Shown: positions 7,751 to 17,673, counted from the stretch's first letter. The stretch: DNA of 64,000 nucleotides from UBA11889 sp002313255 (GCA_913045265.1 CAJWQX010000001.1:40385-104384); one strand, 5' to 3'. The notes: a model not told the origin generated them from the letters alone. Numbers and translations: made by a program.

Positions 7751-8674
7751 CTACCTCCGCGTCGTCTCCTTAAGGAAAGACCACGCTATTTCACTGGTGT
7801 TCAGATCAAGCGACATACCCGTATACGGCAGATGACCAGCTTCAAACACGGTGAGAAGCGCGACATCGGCCCCGTTAGTACACTCGGACGCCCGCAGAAG
7901 TTCGTGGCCGTCTTCGCGCCAAACCACGTCGCTCTCTCCTACACACCCGTTACGAATTCTCCAGTACTCAAAGTTCTTAATTGCTCCGTTCCATTTGCCT
8001 TCCTGGTACTCAACGACCGTGTCGGCCGTACCATGCACTTCCATAACTGGAATCGGTGTATACGAAGCCGGCACGTCACTTAATAAGTACATCGACATGC
8101 AGGCGGCACCCGCAAAAACATCGCTTGCTTCTGCCGCCAGCCGCTGCGCCATCGCACAGCCATTGGAAAGTCCCGTGACATATACGCGTTCGGGGTCGAT
8201 CGAGTATCGACCCATCAGTTGCACGACCATGTCGCGTACAAATGCGACATCGTCGATTTCTTCGAAAATAGCGGTACCACAGCAGCCTTGGCCCGGCACC
8301 TCGGGAGCCTCGTTTGCCGATAACCATTGAATGCCGCCTGCATTCCAACTCCGCTGAATTCCTTGAGGCCAGGCGATGATGAATCCTTCCCGTACTGCAA
8401 TTTCCTCGAAACCCGATAGGCCACGTTGTCCGGTCTTGCTGCTCATGTATCCGTGAAGATCGAGAAGCAGCGGGACCTCTGGTCCAACGTTGTCAGGTAC
8501 AAGAACGTCCCAACATCTCAGGTTCTCGCCTTGCGGCTGATCGAGACATTCATCGCCGTGAGGCACCGTGTGGTCGAGCGGACGAAACCACCATGAAGCG
8601 AGCGCTACCAACACGATGGCCAAAACGCCAAGAATTCCGAGCGCCCACAGCGCGACTTTGATTATTAATTTCAT
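7751..8674 (-). CDS. PHB-depolymerase/LpqC-like esterase
   Basis: 307 residues from ATG 8674 with an N-terminal membrane anchor (residues 4-29). An alpha/beta hydrolase of the esterase-PHB-depolymerase type follows: D-L-H-G-Y oxyanion strand, nucleophile Ser170 in G-L-S-N-G, probable acid Asp218 in H-G-T-A-D, and His281 in E-A-G-H-L-P. Relatives include feruloyl esterases and secreted polyhydroxybutyrate depolymerases. Several cysteines, including a C-C pair near 131, suggest an extracytoplasmic location. The substrate is probably a short-chain or aromatic ester, by family only. Confidence 0.82.
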   Translation of the reverse strand: MKLIIKVALWALGILGVLAIVLVALASWWFRPLDHTVPHGDECLDQPQGENLRCWDVLVPDNVGPEVPLLLDLHGYMSSKTGQRGLSGFEEIAVREGFIIAWPQGIQRSWNAGGIQWLSANEAPEVPGQGCCGTAIFEEIDDVAFVRDMVVQLMGRYSIDPERVYVTGLSNGCAMAQRLAAEASDVFAGAACMSMYLLSDVPASYTPIPVMEVHGTADTVVEYQEGKWNGAIKNFEYWRIRNGCVGESDVVWREDGHELLRASECTNGADVALLTVFEAGHLPYTGMSLDLNTSEIAWSFLKETTRR

Positions 8675-8907
8675 GCCGGGCCGGCCGTTTTACCCATGCG
8701 CATAGTCCGTCAATATAGACGAAGTTATGCACCGTTTGTGGGGATTAGTTGAGATGTCATCACTTGCTTCCGACGAGATCGAAAGTTTCTAGATCAACAT
8801 CTGAAACATCTCCTTCGGCTAACCCCGCCTTTTCTGCGCGTATGTCATGCGTTCTGATATTGTGCTGGACAAGTGCATTAAACGAATCGGAACAAATAAG
8901 AATAGCC

Positions 8908-11079
8908 ATGAAGCTGAAGATCTTTGGTCGACTGCCTCGCGGTGTATTCGCCGTTATCGCGATAACTTTGATATCGAGTTGCGCCGACGAGTCGTCGTCG
9001 ACAAGAGCAAAGAGCAAAGAAACATCGGAATCTCCAACCGTGTCAATGCCCGCGAACGTTGACGACGCGCGAATCGTCGCGGCTTCCGCGAACGAACCGG
9101 GGAGCTGGCTAGCCTATGGTCAAACATACAAAGAGCACCGATTTTCGATGCTCACACAAATCAATAAGGACAACGTCGCTAACGTAGGAATCGCTTGGAC
9201 GAAGGCCATCGGCGCGATGGAGCGGATGCAGGCTACGCCTCTGGTAGTTGACGGAGTTATGTACGTTACCAACGGTTTGAGTGTGGTCTACGCGATAGAC
9301 GCGATATCGGGAGAAGAAATTTGGCGATTCGATCCACAGACGGACCGACGCTACATTCAGTACGCGTTCGACCTACCGACTAATCGCGGCGTCGCCGTCT
9401 ACAAAGGAAGGGTCTACGTCGCCACATTCGACGGTCGACTGCTTGCAATTGACGCCACTACGGGTGAGAAAGTCTGGGGCGTCGACACGTGGCATCCGTC
9501 CGCATTAGATCGCTTCAATATCACCGGTGCACCTAGGGCTGCCGCCGGCAAGATCTATATTGGTCAAGGTAGCTCAGAGAGCCGACGACGTCGTGGATAC
9601 GTGACCGCCTACGATGCCGATACTGGCGAAATCGATTGGCGCTTTTACTTGGTGCCCGGCGATCCGAGCAAGCCCTTCGAACATCCGGAAATGGAGCTGG
9701 CAGCGAAAACATGGGGCGGCGAGTGGTGGAAGTTCGGAGGCGGTGGTACCGCGTGGAATTCCCTCGTCTATGACGAAGAATTAGACAGCCTCTACATTGG
9801 TGTCGGCAACGGGGCGCCGTGGCCACGAGCTATTCGCTCGCCAGGCGGAGGCGACGATCTGTTTCTTACGGCAATCGTTTCGGTGAACGTTGAGACCGGT
9901 CGCATGAATTGGTACTACCAAACGACACCCGGCGATAACTGGGATTACAGCTCGGCCATGGATATGACGCTGACCGAAATGGAAGTCGACGGCGTCGTAC
10001 GCAAAGTGCTTCTGCAAGCACCGAAAAACGGATTCTTTTACGTGCTTGATCGCACCGACGGAACCTTGCTACGTGCGCATCCATATACCGAGGGAATCAA
10101 CTGGGCTTCCCACATCGACATGGAGACGGGCCGACCCGTTGAAAATCCAGAAGCGCGTTATGAAGAGAACGGTCATTGGATGTTGCCTGCCAACGCCGGT
10201 GCCCACAATTGGGAACCGCAATCCTGGAACCAAGCGCTTGGGGTCATGTACTTCTATTACCACGACTACCCGAATTTCTATTCGCTCGACGAGGCATTCG
10301 TTAAAACAGGGGTATACAAGATACGGCCCCGGGGATTGAGTCTCGGGATTGGAGAAGGTGAATATCGGCGGGCGCTCGAGGCCAAAGCCGGGCCTCGCCC
10401 CGAAACCAAGGGCTACATAACCGCGTTCGATCCATTGACCGGCGAGCACAAGTGGCGTCATCAGCTCGACACCGCATTCAACGGCGGAGTCTTGGCCACA
10501 ACAACTGGGTTAGTGTTCCAAGGCGAAGGTAACGGTCGCTTTACGGCGCGGGATACCGACACCGGCGAGCCAATCTGGAGTTATGAAACATCGGGTCGGT
10601 TCTCGTCGTCGCTCATCAGTTACATGATTGACGACGTTCAATATGTCGCCACCGTCGTTAGTGGCAACAATTACGATTTACTCGGTTCTGTGCTTGTGTT
10701 CAAACTAGGCGGTGATCAGCTCATGGCGGCGACCGAACAAAGAAAATTACAAATCCCAGAACAACCGACCATCGAGGCTTCCGACGAAACCGTCCAGCAG
10801 GGAGACGCTCTCTACCATGCTCACTGCGCAACCTGTCACCGGGGTATCGGCGTTACGTCCATCGTCGCTACCGCCGTCCCAGATCTCCGTGGGATGACGG
10901 AGGAAACCCACGGTCAATACACTGACATCGTTCTTCGAGGGAGCCTTTTGGATAAAGGGATGGCGGGCTTCGAAGGAACGCTCGACAACGACCAGGCAGA
11001 GGCGATTCGCGCTTTCATCGTGTCCGAAGCCCATAAAATCCGTAAGAGACGCGACGACTTCGCGAGACGCTTAAACTAG
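8908..11079 (+). CDS. PQQ-dependent alcohol dehydrogenase with C-terminal haem c
   Basis: 723 residues from ATG 8908, chosen because it gives a lipoprotein signal (hydrophobic run then S-S-C-A-D). An eight-bladed quinoprotein propeller follows, with repeated D-x-x-T-G-E blade motifs, the catalytic-aspartate segment G-D-N-W-D-Y (Asp346) and A-P-K-N-G-F-F-Y-V-L-D-R-T. A cytochrome c domain with C-A-T-C-H at 640-644 comes last. This is the layout of quinohaemoprotein (type II) alcohol dehydrogenases, which oxidise alcohols in the envelope and pass electrons to cytochromes. The adjacent Cys-Cys pair that forms a disulfide ring near PQQ in most members is absent: that segment reads Y-A-F-D at about 152-155. 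Confidence 0.92.
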   Translation: MKLKIFGRLPRGVFAVIAITLISSCADESSSTRAKSKETSESPTVSMPANVDDARIVAASANEPGSWLAYGQTYKEHRFSMLTQINKDNVANVGIAWTKAIGAMERMQATPLVVDGVMYVTNGLSVVYAIDAISGEEIWRFDPQTDRRYIQYAFDLPTNRGVAVYKGRVYVATFDGRLLAIDATTGEKVWGVDTWHPSALDRFNITGAPRAAAGKIYIGQGSSESRRRRGYVTAYDADTGEIDWRFYLVPGDPSKPFEHPEMELAAKTWGGEWWKFGGGGTAWNSLVYDEELDSLYIGVGNGAPWPRAIRSPGGGDDLFLTAIVSVNVETGRMNWYYQTTPGDNWDYSSAMDMTLTEMEVDGVVRKVLLQAPKNGFFYVLDRTDGTLLRAHPYTEGINWASHIDMETGRPVENPEARYEENGHWMLPANAGAHNWEPQSWNQALGVMYFYYHDYPNFYSLDEAFVKTGVYKIRPRGLSLGIGEGEYRRALEAKAGPRPETKGYITAFDPLTGEHKWRHQLDTAFNGGVLATTTGLVFQGEGNGRFTARDTDTGEPIWSYETSGRFSSSLISYMIDDVQYVATVVSGNNYDLLGSVLVFKLGGDQLMAATEQRKLQIPEQPTIEASDETVQQGDALYHAHCATCHRGIGVTSIVATAVPDLRGMTEETHGQYTDIVLRGSLLDKGMAGFEGTLDNDQAEAIRAFIVSEAHKIRKRRDDFARRLN

Positions 11080-11107
11080 TCAGTTCGTGTGAGAAACAAG
11101 TGGACCA

Positions 11108-11503
11108 TCAATCGATGTGCCACGAGGTGATGTCTACTTCGTCGGGAACCGGTACAAAGACCATCCTCACCGGTCCTTCCAAGACCCTGCTCGTATGCCC
11201 CCGACCCGTCACCGTGTCCGGCATAAAAACCTCACCCGGCCCCCATCGCCGCACGTCTCCATCTGTCGTTCCGATCTCCCAAATACCTTCGAGCATGATG
11301 CAAAGCTGCCGCGTCGGAGCGTTATGCCAGTCCTGAAACGTATCCGCCGGAGCTTGAAAAATTCGAACGTTGGGGGATGCAAATGCTTCGCTAAATTGGA
11401 GTTGGTTTGCCCACGCATCGGTCGTACTCATCGCCACCGGAATATCGAGCTCGTCGAAGGCCGAACCGCCGTCTTCCGTCGTGAAAAATCGTATTACCTG
11501 CAC
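11108..11503 (-). CDS. Cupin-domain protein
   Basis: 131 residues. A single small beta-barrel with F-Q-D-W-H-N-A-P-T-R-Q-L as cupin motif 1 and G-P-G-E-V-F-M-P-D as the start of motif 2, followed by G-H-T-S. Histidines in these positions suggest one bound metal. Small cupins of this type act as dioxygenases, isomerases or ligand-binding proteins, and nothing here narrows the choice. It converges on the PQQ dehydrogenase, with its stop 28 bp after that gene. Confidence 0.75.
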   Translation of the reverse strand: MQVIRFFTTEDGGSAFDELDIPVAMSTTDAWANQLQFSEAFASPNVRIFQAPADTFQDWHNAPTRQLCIMLEGIWEIGTTDGDVRRWGPGEVFMPDTVTGRGHTSRVLEGPVRMVFVPVPDEVDITSWHID

Positions 11504-11627
11504 CCATTACTCTCCGTCTAGTTGACTTTGGTTACTTAGTACGAGGACCGAGATTAACTCCGCTACGTGCATCCAGTATGGACTCAAATGAGGTGTCAAG
11601 ACCCGCGGGCAAGATCCTTTTCACGTT

Positions 11628-13007
11628 TTACCCAACCAATCGATCAAATAATCCTCCCCATAGCCTAGAAGGCGCATTGGAGCGTCGTTCCCTTCGATCG
11701 GCCCGATCGCCAAAGAACCGGATTGCCTTAGCCCCCGCCCAACGCATCGGTTCGGGCTGCCAACGCTCGGTCCGGTCGCCGACCCAAGGAAGTCGAGTGA
11801 GATCCGATGTTTCCTCGTTAACTAGCTCGCAAAGAACCCGACCGGCTAAATTGCTCGCGGCTACGCCTTCACCCACGTATCCACCGGCACTCCCAAGTCC
11901 GGTGTGTCGATCAAACAGGACACTCGGTCGCCAGCTTCTCGTGACGCCCATCAACCCGCCCCATCGGTGCGTAATTTCGGTGTCATGAAGCATAGGAAAG
12001 AAATCGCGCAAGTTCTGCTCCACGACGTCCAACATTGGATCTACCGGCATGACGCGTGCTTTACGCTTTGAACCAAAGTAATAACTGCCTCGACCTCCAA
12101 ATGCCAAGCGATTATCAAGTGTTCGCTGTCCATAAATCACGACCCGGCGTCCATCGCCAAAGGTCTCCCGTTGATGTAAACCGATGTCCTCCCACATCTC
12201 CTGTGCTAACGGTTCGGTGGCCACCATCATCGAATACAACGGCAAGACTTGGCGGCTTTGATTCCTGAGCGATTCGGTATATCCCTCGGTAGCACGCAGG
12301 ACGATCGAGGCATCGACCGAACCGACGTCGGTGTGTATTCGTCCCGGCTCGAAACGGGACACCGGAGTCATTTCGTGAATGGCCACGCCCAGCCCTCGAA
12401 CTCTCTCGGCTAACCCTTTAACTAACCTCGCCGGATGGATGGCCGCGCAATGCGGGGTATAGCTAGCACCGTAATTTGGCACACAGTTGATGCGATTCTT
12501 CGCCTCGCTCGCTGGCAACCAGCGATAGTCGTCTTCGGAGAAACCCATGTCGTGGAAGCGTTCGACCCGTTCTTGCATCGGCTGCACGCGAAAGGGGAGC
12601 GTCGCAACAGTCAGCGTACCGCCTTTTTGGTAATGGCAATCAATATTCTCAGCCTGACAAACGCGACCAACCTCATCGACCGTGTCATGCATTGCGTGAA
12701 GAACTTGAATACCTGTTTGTCGCGTTTCAGGCTTTGCTAACAATGCTTCGATCCCCATCGCCAGACCCATGCACCAACCACCATTCCTCCCGCTAGCGCC
12801 AAAGCCAACCGTTACAGCTTCAAAAATTGCGATGGATAAATCGGGGCGTCGCTGTTTCAGGTAATAGGCTGTCCATAAACCGGTAAAACCTGCGCCGATG
12901 ATGGCCACATCGATCGCCTTAGGCAGCGAGGATGGCGTTTCGGGTTCGGGCAAAGATTCAAGCGAGTCAAACCAGAAACTGCCGTTGTCATGTGTCGCTA
13001 TAGACAT
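11628..13007 (-). CDS. FAD-dependent amine/amino-acid oxidase (DAO family)
   Basis: 459 residues. The Rossmann dinucleotide motif I-I-G-A-G-F-T-G is at 36-43, followed by F-G-A-S-G-R-N-G-G-W, the signature around the FAD of PuuB/OrdL-type oxidoreductases. The C-terminal part has T-H-R-W-G-G-L-M-G and G-Y-V-G-E-G-V. Relatives such as gamma-glutamylputrescine oxidase oxidise secondary or primary amines, giving an aldehyde and peroxide. The gene stands alone between a cupin and a beta-lactamase-like gene, so the substrate is open. Confidence 0.85.
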   Translation of the reverse strand: MSIATHDNGSFWFDSLESLPEPETPSSLPKAIDVAIIGAGFTGLWTAYYLKQRRPDLSIAIFEAVTVGFGASGRNGGWCMGLAMGIEALLAKPETRQTGIQVLHAMHDTVDEVGRVCQAENIDCHYQKGGTLTVATLPFRVQPMQERVERFHDMGFSEDDYRWLPASEAKNRINCVPNYGASYTPHCAAIHPARLVKGLAERVRGLGVAIHEMTPVSRFEPGRIHTDVGSVDASIVLRATEGYTESLRNQSRQVLPLYSMMVATEPLAQEMWEDIGLHQRETFGDGRRVVIYGQRTLDNRLAFGGRGSYYFGSKRKARVMPVDPMLDVVEQNLRDFFPMLHDTEITHRWGGLMGVTRSWRPSVLFDRHTGLGSAGGYVGEGVAASNLAGRVLCELVNEETSDLTRLPWVGDRTERWQPEPMRWAGAKAIRFFGDRADRRERRSNAPSRLWGGLFDRLVG

Positions 13008-13155
13008 CAGGCTGATCTCGACACCGTCAGTAATCTCTACGACCGGAACACCGCATTAAGCCACGAACATGCATCCATTTCAGTTTGATTAATTCGTGCC
13101 CACAGGCGTACGTTTGCGAATCGTACGCAAACCGATCGATTGGAGCGTAAGCACC

Positions 13156-14451
13156 ATGAGCAAATTTTGGTTCCTCATTGGACTGGGGGGATGCGTTTCT
13201 GCTTCCGCCGTCGAACAAGACGACTTACTCGTTTCCAACCCGCTCATACAATTAGAGCGCTCTGACGCATTACCGACGGCCCGTGCTGAAGACGTGGGCA
13301 TGTCGAGTAAACGCCTGCGACGTATCTCCACCGCGATGCAGCGGCACATCGATTCAGGACGGATCCAGGGAGCTATCACGGCTGTAGCCCGGCGCGGCAA
13401 AGTCGTCCATTTTGAGACGCACGGTTTGATGGATGTCGAAAACCACCGGACCATGGAAGCGGGCGCGATATTTCGGATGGCGTCTTCGACAAAACCGATC
13501 CTTGGCGTGGCGACGCTCATGTTGGTCGAAGAAGGTCTGTTACGGCCTCATGATCCCGTTTCAAAATACATCCCTGAATTCAAAGAAATGTATGTGGCTG
13601 TCTTAAACGAACCGCAGGACCATGACGTCAGCCCGGTTAGGGTCAATCGACGAGACCCTCCCGCACATCGATTGGTGCCGGCAAACCGAGAAATTACCAT
13701 TCACGATCTCCTAACCCACACGTCCGGATTAGCCAGCGGTGGATTGGGGAACGCGGTTTCAAAACGTCCGCGAAGAGATTCCAACGCCACCCTCGCCAGT
13801 GAAGTCCCTAAGTACGCCAAGTACATTCTAGATTTTCAGCCGGGATCTCGCTGGTCGTACAGTCCCGGTGTCGGTCTCAACGTTGTGGCTCGAATCGTCG
13901 AAATCGTTTCAGATACACCGTTCAACAGCTTCGTCCGCAACCGCATATTCGAGCCGTTAGGGATGCAAGACACCCACTTTAACGTTCCCGACCGTAAATC
14001 GTCACGGCGAGTCGTGATCCAGAATCGAACCAACTCATTAAGGCGCCCCCCGACAACTTTTTTTTCCGCATCAGGCGGACTTTCCAGTACGGCCGAGGAC
14101 TATCTTCGATTTGAACAAATGCTAGTCGGAGGCGGCCGATTATTCGGACGCCAATTACTAAGTCCGAGAACGGTAAGAATATTGGGAAGCAATCACGTCG
14201 GCGATTTGTACCGAAGTTTCTCTCGCACCCAAAACGGAATGGGCTTCGGCTACACGGTTGCCGTGGTAGTCGACCCCATAATCGCAGGAAGTCGTCGCAG
14301 TGCAGGTGCATTTGGCTGGGGCGGTGCCTTCGGAACACAATCATGGACAGATCCGGTAGAACAGTTAGCGGCGGTGCTGATGCTTCAGCAACCGTACCGT
14401 CCGGCACAGTATGATTTCGGCAATGCTGTGCAACAGGCGATCATTGATTGA
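13156..14451 (+). CDS. Secreted serine beta-lactamase-fold hydrolase
   Basis: 431 residues from ATG 13156 (GGAG ten bases upstream), with a signal peptide ending near V-S-A-S-A. The S-x-x-K nucleophile motif is S-S-T-K at 110-113, and a Y-S-P motif stands where Y-x-N is usual (R-W-S-Y-S-P-G-V). A glycine-rich G-W-G-G-A-F-G-T occupies the third-motif position. This matches class-C-like esterases/EstB and D-aminopeptidase relatives (COG1680) more than true resistance enzymes. Location is periplasmic or extracellular. Confidence 0.85.
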   Translation: MSKFWFLIGLGGCVSASAVEQDDLLVSNPLIQLERSDALPTARAEDVGMSSKRLRRISTAMQRHIDSGRIQGAITAVARRGKVVHFETHGLMDVENHRTMEAGAIFRMASSTKPILGVATLMLVEEGLLRPHDPVSKYIPEFKEMYVAVLNEPQDHDVSPVRVNRRDPPAHRLVPANREITIHDLLTHTSGLASGGLGNAVSKRPRRDSNATLASEVPKYAKYILDFQPGSRWSYSPGVGLNVVARIVEIVSDTPFNSFVRNRIFEPLGMQDTHFNVPDRKSSRRVVIQNRTNSLRRPPTTFFSASGGLSSTAEDYLRFEQMLVGGGRLFGRQLLSPRTVRILGSNHVGDLYRSFSRTQNGMGFGYTVAVVVDPIIAGSRRSAGAFGWGGAFGTQSWTDPVEQLAAVLMLQQPYRPAQYDFGNAVQQAIID

Positions 14452-14620
14452 CGCAACCCCCATCGAACCCGATGCGGCGCCGACCCAGGACTCGGGAGTA
14501 CTTGCCCATCTATTCCTGGGGAACTTCTCCACCCGTTGACACGCGGGCGCAACAAACGGTTCAAACACATTGATAAACTCGATGTCATTCGTTTGATACC
14601 CGATACGAAAAGGAACGCAC

Positions 14621-15844
14621 ATGGCAGTAGAGCGTGATCACCATGGTTTCGATGCCCCAGCACCGTTGGGGCATCCCGGACGAGCCGGCCTACCTGACGG
14701 CCATGCAACCGGCCCTGAGATTGGCGAAAGGCTCCCCGACTTCCAACTACCCAATGCGTACGGCGATCTTATCGATTTTCACCAGAGTCGTTCCAACGGC
14801 AAAGCGGTCGTCGTTTTTTTTCGATCGGCGGTTTGGTGACCCCCTTGCTGGACGCAGCTCGGCGAGCTTCGCGACGCATACCCAAAGTTCCAATCTGCAG
14901 GCATCAAACTCTATGCCATCTCCTACGACGATCAAGAGATACTGCGCGAGTTCAGTGATAAGCAAGCTATCCCCTACCCGCTGCTATCGGATATCGATTC
15001 CGAAGTGATCCGTCGTTACGGCATCCTGAACGATCAGATCGGTCGCGACGGTGCTTTTCTCGAGGGCATTCCGTATCCGGGAGCCTACGTTACAGACGAA
15101 GCGGGCGTTGTCACCGCAAAATTTTTTCATGACACTTACAAAAAGCGAGATAGTCCCGAAAACCTACTCGATGCGGCCGCAGGCACGATCGAAATCAATG
15201 GTGACGAGCCCAATGTCCACAACAGCGATCCTGAAATCCCGATTTCGGTATTCGTCCGCGGCGGTCGGGGCACAATACGGCAGGGCATCATTAGACATCT
15301 CATTGTGCGGTTTAAATTGCCCGACGACCTCCACATCTACGGTGAACCTGTACCCATCGGCATGGTACCCACCACGGTCAGCGCTTCCGGCTCCGCTGGT
15401 TTGGTGTTTGAGGACCCCATCTTCCCGCCCTCGGTGGAACTCGTCCTGAAAAATGCCAACATCGGACTTCGGGTCTGGAGCGGTCAGGTGGATGTGGTCA
15501 TCCCCTTTTACGCGGTCGGTTCACTGGCAAGTGAAACTCGCCCTCTCGACCGCGACACAGCAGACATCAACGTGGTGCTTCGCTATCAGGCGTGCGATGA
15601 CTCGATCTGTCTCTCACCCCAAACCGATACGCTCTCGCTGCGCGTGAAACTTGACGTGGTTGACGTACCGACTTTGGGGATACACACCGACCATGGCCAA
15701 CGTGAGGGCAAATTCTCAAGTGCACGCCACATGCGGCGATTGATCCTTCGCAAATTCCTCAAGAATCCGCTTGGCCTACCGCGTCTCGTCCTAAAGACGC
15801 TCAAGCTCGAGCGTGCAGCCAAACGCAGAGCCCACGAAGCGTGA
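14621..15844 (+). CDS. Sec-containing redoxin (W-U-P-P-C) fused to DsbD-alpha-like domain
   Basis: 407 residues including selenocysteine, from ATG 14621 with AAGGAA upstream. The thioredoxin fold starts at G-E-R-L-P-D-F-Q-L-P. After V-V-V-F-F-R-S-A-V-W the codon at 14837-14839 is UGA (residue 73), then P-P-C-W-T-Q-L, replacing the usual W-C-P-x-C active site. The frame continues through I-S-Y-D-D and L-L-S-D to a beta-sandwich C-terminal region that resembles the DsbD N-terminal (alpha) domain, with a cysteine pair at 325/330 in Y-Q-A-C-D-D-S-I-C. No N-terminal signal peptide is visible. An AhpC/TSA-like peroxidase or thiol-disulfide oxidoreductase is likely. The metallophosphoesterase overlaps its end by 32 nt. 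Confidence 0.87.
14853..14871 (+). promoter_or_regulatory. SECIS-like hairpin after UGA 14837-14839
   Basis: AGCTC (14856-14860) pairs with GAGCT (14864-14868) around the loop GGC. Beyond one mismatch, CG (14853-14854) pairs with CG (14870-14871). The first loop G is 22 nt after the UGA, within the range for bacterial SECIS. A competing GCTG/CAGC hairpin exists at 14847-14858. Confidence 0.5.
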
Positions 15845-17000
15845 TATTTGGACGAGACATGCTTGGCTCGTTCGACTTCGTACTCTCCCCAAGGGCCTCC
15901 CTTTGAATCTTCGTACACTAAGACGTCGCGTCGTTACGACCCTCGTGGCTACCACGTTTTACTTTGCCCTGCTGATTTACCCGCTGATTCGTCTGATCGA
16001 CTGGCTGATTCCAAACTGGCAACCCGGAACGATGGAGTTACTCGCTCTTCTCGTCCTGCCCCCGGCGGCCCGCGTTGTCTCATCAAGATTCCCCGGGGGC
16101 CTGACTCGGCGACTCGCCGTCCTCTCCATTACGTGGATGGGCCTTTGCTTCCAGCTCTTACCCGTAGTCGTTGTTCTAGAGATCTTTCATCTGATTGTGC
16201 CCGTCGACGATACGACCGTCGGCTTCATCGGCCTTACCGCCATCTTGATATTGGGTAGTTGGGGGCTGATCAATGCACAACTGTTAAAGGTTCGGCGTAT
16301 TCCGCTCATTGCCGACGGGAATTTAGAAGGCAGGTCACTGGTACAAATCACCGACGTTCACATTGGATCCCGTCGTCCAACGTTCTTGCGCCGGATTGTT
16401 AAACGTATCAACGAATTGCAAGCGGACGCGGTGTTAATCACGGGCGATCTTGTCGACGACGATATCGACAAAGACGATTTACAACCGTTGGCCGAGCTCA
16501 ACGCAACGGCGTATTTCATTCTCGGTAACCATGAGCGTTATGCAGACACTGAGCGCATCATCGGGCATTTAAGAGCCCTCAACGTCATTGTGTTACGAAA
16601 CGAAGCCGTGGACGCCGATCCGTTTCAATTCATTGGTCTCGACGACGCGGAAGCAAGGGACACCGTGAAGAAAGGTCTCAGCAACCTGTCAAAGCTAAAC
16701 AATCGATACCGAGTTCTTCTTTACCATCGACCAGAGGGCGCAGAGGACGCGGCAGATTGGGGTGTACAACTCATGGTGTCGGGCCACACACATCGTGGTC
16801 AGATATTTCCATTCAATTATCTCGTCAAGCGAATTCACCCCCGCATGCACGGGTCGTTCGACGTGGACGGTCTGCGTTTATACGTGTCGCCAGGCACAGG
16901 GACATGGGGCCCGGTATTGCGAACCAATTCACGCTGCGAGGTGACACACTTCCAGTTCCTTAGTGATCCGAATGCGTTCCCCAGTCCATCTTCGACCTAA
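15813..17000 (+). CDS. Membrane-anchored metallophosphoesterase
   Basis: 395 residues from GTG 15813, which overlaps the Sec-redoxin gene by 32 nt; TTG 15903 is an alternative just before the first membrane helix. Four to five hydrophobic helices occupy roughly residues 40-160. The calcineurin-like domain follows, with metal motifs I-T-D-V-H, G-D-L-V-D-D, G-N-H-E-R and G-H-T-H-R-G-Q. This is the architecture of YkuE/YaeI-type phosphoesterases, some of which act on UDP-sugar or lipid pyrophosphates. The overlap indicates co-expression with the Sec-redoxin. Confidence 0.88.
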   Translation: MQPNAEPTKRDIWTRHAWLVRLRTLPKGLPLNLRTLRRRVVTTLVATTFYFALLIYPLIRLIDWLIPNWQPGTMELLALLVLPPAARVVSSRFPGGLTRRLAVLSITWMGLCFQLLPVVVVLEIFHLIVPVDDTTVGFIGLTAILILGSWGLINAQLLKVRRIPLIADGNLEGRSLVQITDVHIGSRRPTFLRRIVKRINELQADAVLITGDLVDDDIDKDDLQPLAELNATAYFILGNHERYADTERIIGHLRALNVIVLRNEAVDADPFQFIGLDDAEARDTVKKGLSNLSKLNNRYRVLLYHRPEGAEDAADWGVQLMVSGHTHRGQIFPFNYLVKRIHPRMHGSFDVDGLRLYVSPGTGTWGPVLRTNSRCEVTHFQFLSDPNAFPSPSST

Positions 17001-17028
17001 TTCGGCAAGCAGCACGGTAGTTTCAACA

Positions 17029-17673
17029 ATGTCCGAAAAACATGAAATTGAAGCGTTGTTCGAGAACAACCGGCAGTGGGTGTCAGAAATCACCCGCGAC
17101 GATCCTGTTTTTTTTGCGCGAACGGCGTCTCAACAAGCGCCAAAATACCTCTGGATTGGTTGCTCGGACAGCCGTGTTACCCCTAATCAAATCACGGGAT
17201 TGCCGCCCGGACAGTTGTTCGTCCATCGTAATGTCGCCAACGTCGTGTCAGAAACCGACCTTAACTGTATGTCCGTCGTCGATTTCGCGCTGCGGATACT
17301 TGAGGTTCGCCACATCATCGCCTGCGGTCATTATGACTGCGCGGGCGTTCATGCCGCTATAGACAACGTCATGGAGGGTCCGCTGAACCATTGGCTTGAT
17401 GGCATTAGCGAACTTTGGGAGCTCAACAAAGGCAATCTGTTGGAGGGCGGTATACAAATGGCCAAAGTTCGAATGGCGGAGCTCAACGTGCGCAAACAAA
17501 TGTTGTCGCTCTGCCATACACCGTCGATAGAAGGCGCGTGGCGTCAGCGAAAATCCGTGCGAGTTCACGGCTGGATTTACGGACTAAAGGACGGCTTGTT
17601 GCGGAAGCTGCACCCCGACATCGGATCCATTTCGCAGAGAACAAGGGCCGAGTCCGAATTGAGAAACTTCTAA
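17029..17673 (+). CDS. can: Beta-class carbonic anhydrase
   Basis: 214 residues from ATG 17029; the longer frame from 16963 overlaps the preceding gene and adds no family sequence. Zinc ligands are Cys45 (in G-C-S-D-S-R, with the Asp47-Arg49 dyad), His101 and Cys104 in C-G-H-Y-D-C-A-G. The enzyme interconverts CO2 and bicarbonate for carboxylation reactions in the cytoplasm. Length and the motif G-L-P-P-G-Q-L-F-V-H-R-N-V-A-N match the Can/CynT group. It follows the metallophosphoesterase by 28 bp and may be read through from it. Confidence 0.95.
   Translation: MSEKHEIEALFENNRQWVSEITRDDPVFFARTASQQAPKYLWIGCSDSRVTPNQITGLPPGQLFVHRNVANVVSETDLNCMSVVDFALRILEVRHIIACGHYDCAGVHAAIDNVMEGPLNHWLDGISELWELNKGNLLEGGIQMAKVRMAELNVRKQMLSLCHTPSIEGAWRQRKSVRVHGWIYGLKDGLLRKLHPDIGSISQRTRAESELRNF

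Noticed and set aside
13089..13520. 143-codon minus-strand frame
   Set aside because: Antisense to the beta-lactamase-fold gene, whose signal peptide and S-x-x-K motif are clear.
14537..14564. Sigma-70 promoter starting with TTGACA before the Sec-redoxin gene
   Set aside because: A TTGACA is present, but no acceptable -10 box is found at 16-18 bp, so it was not listed.
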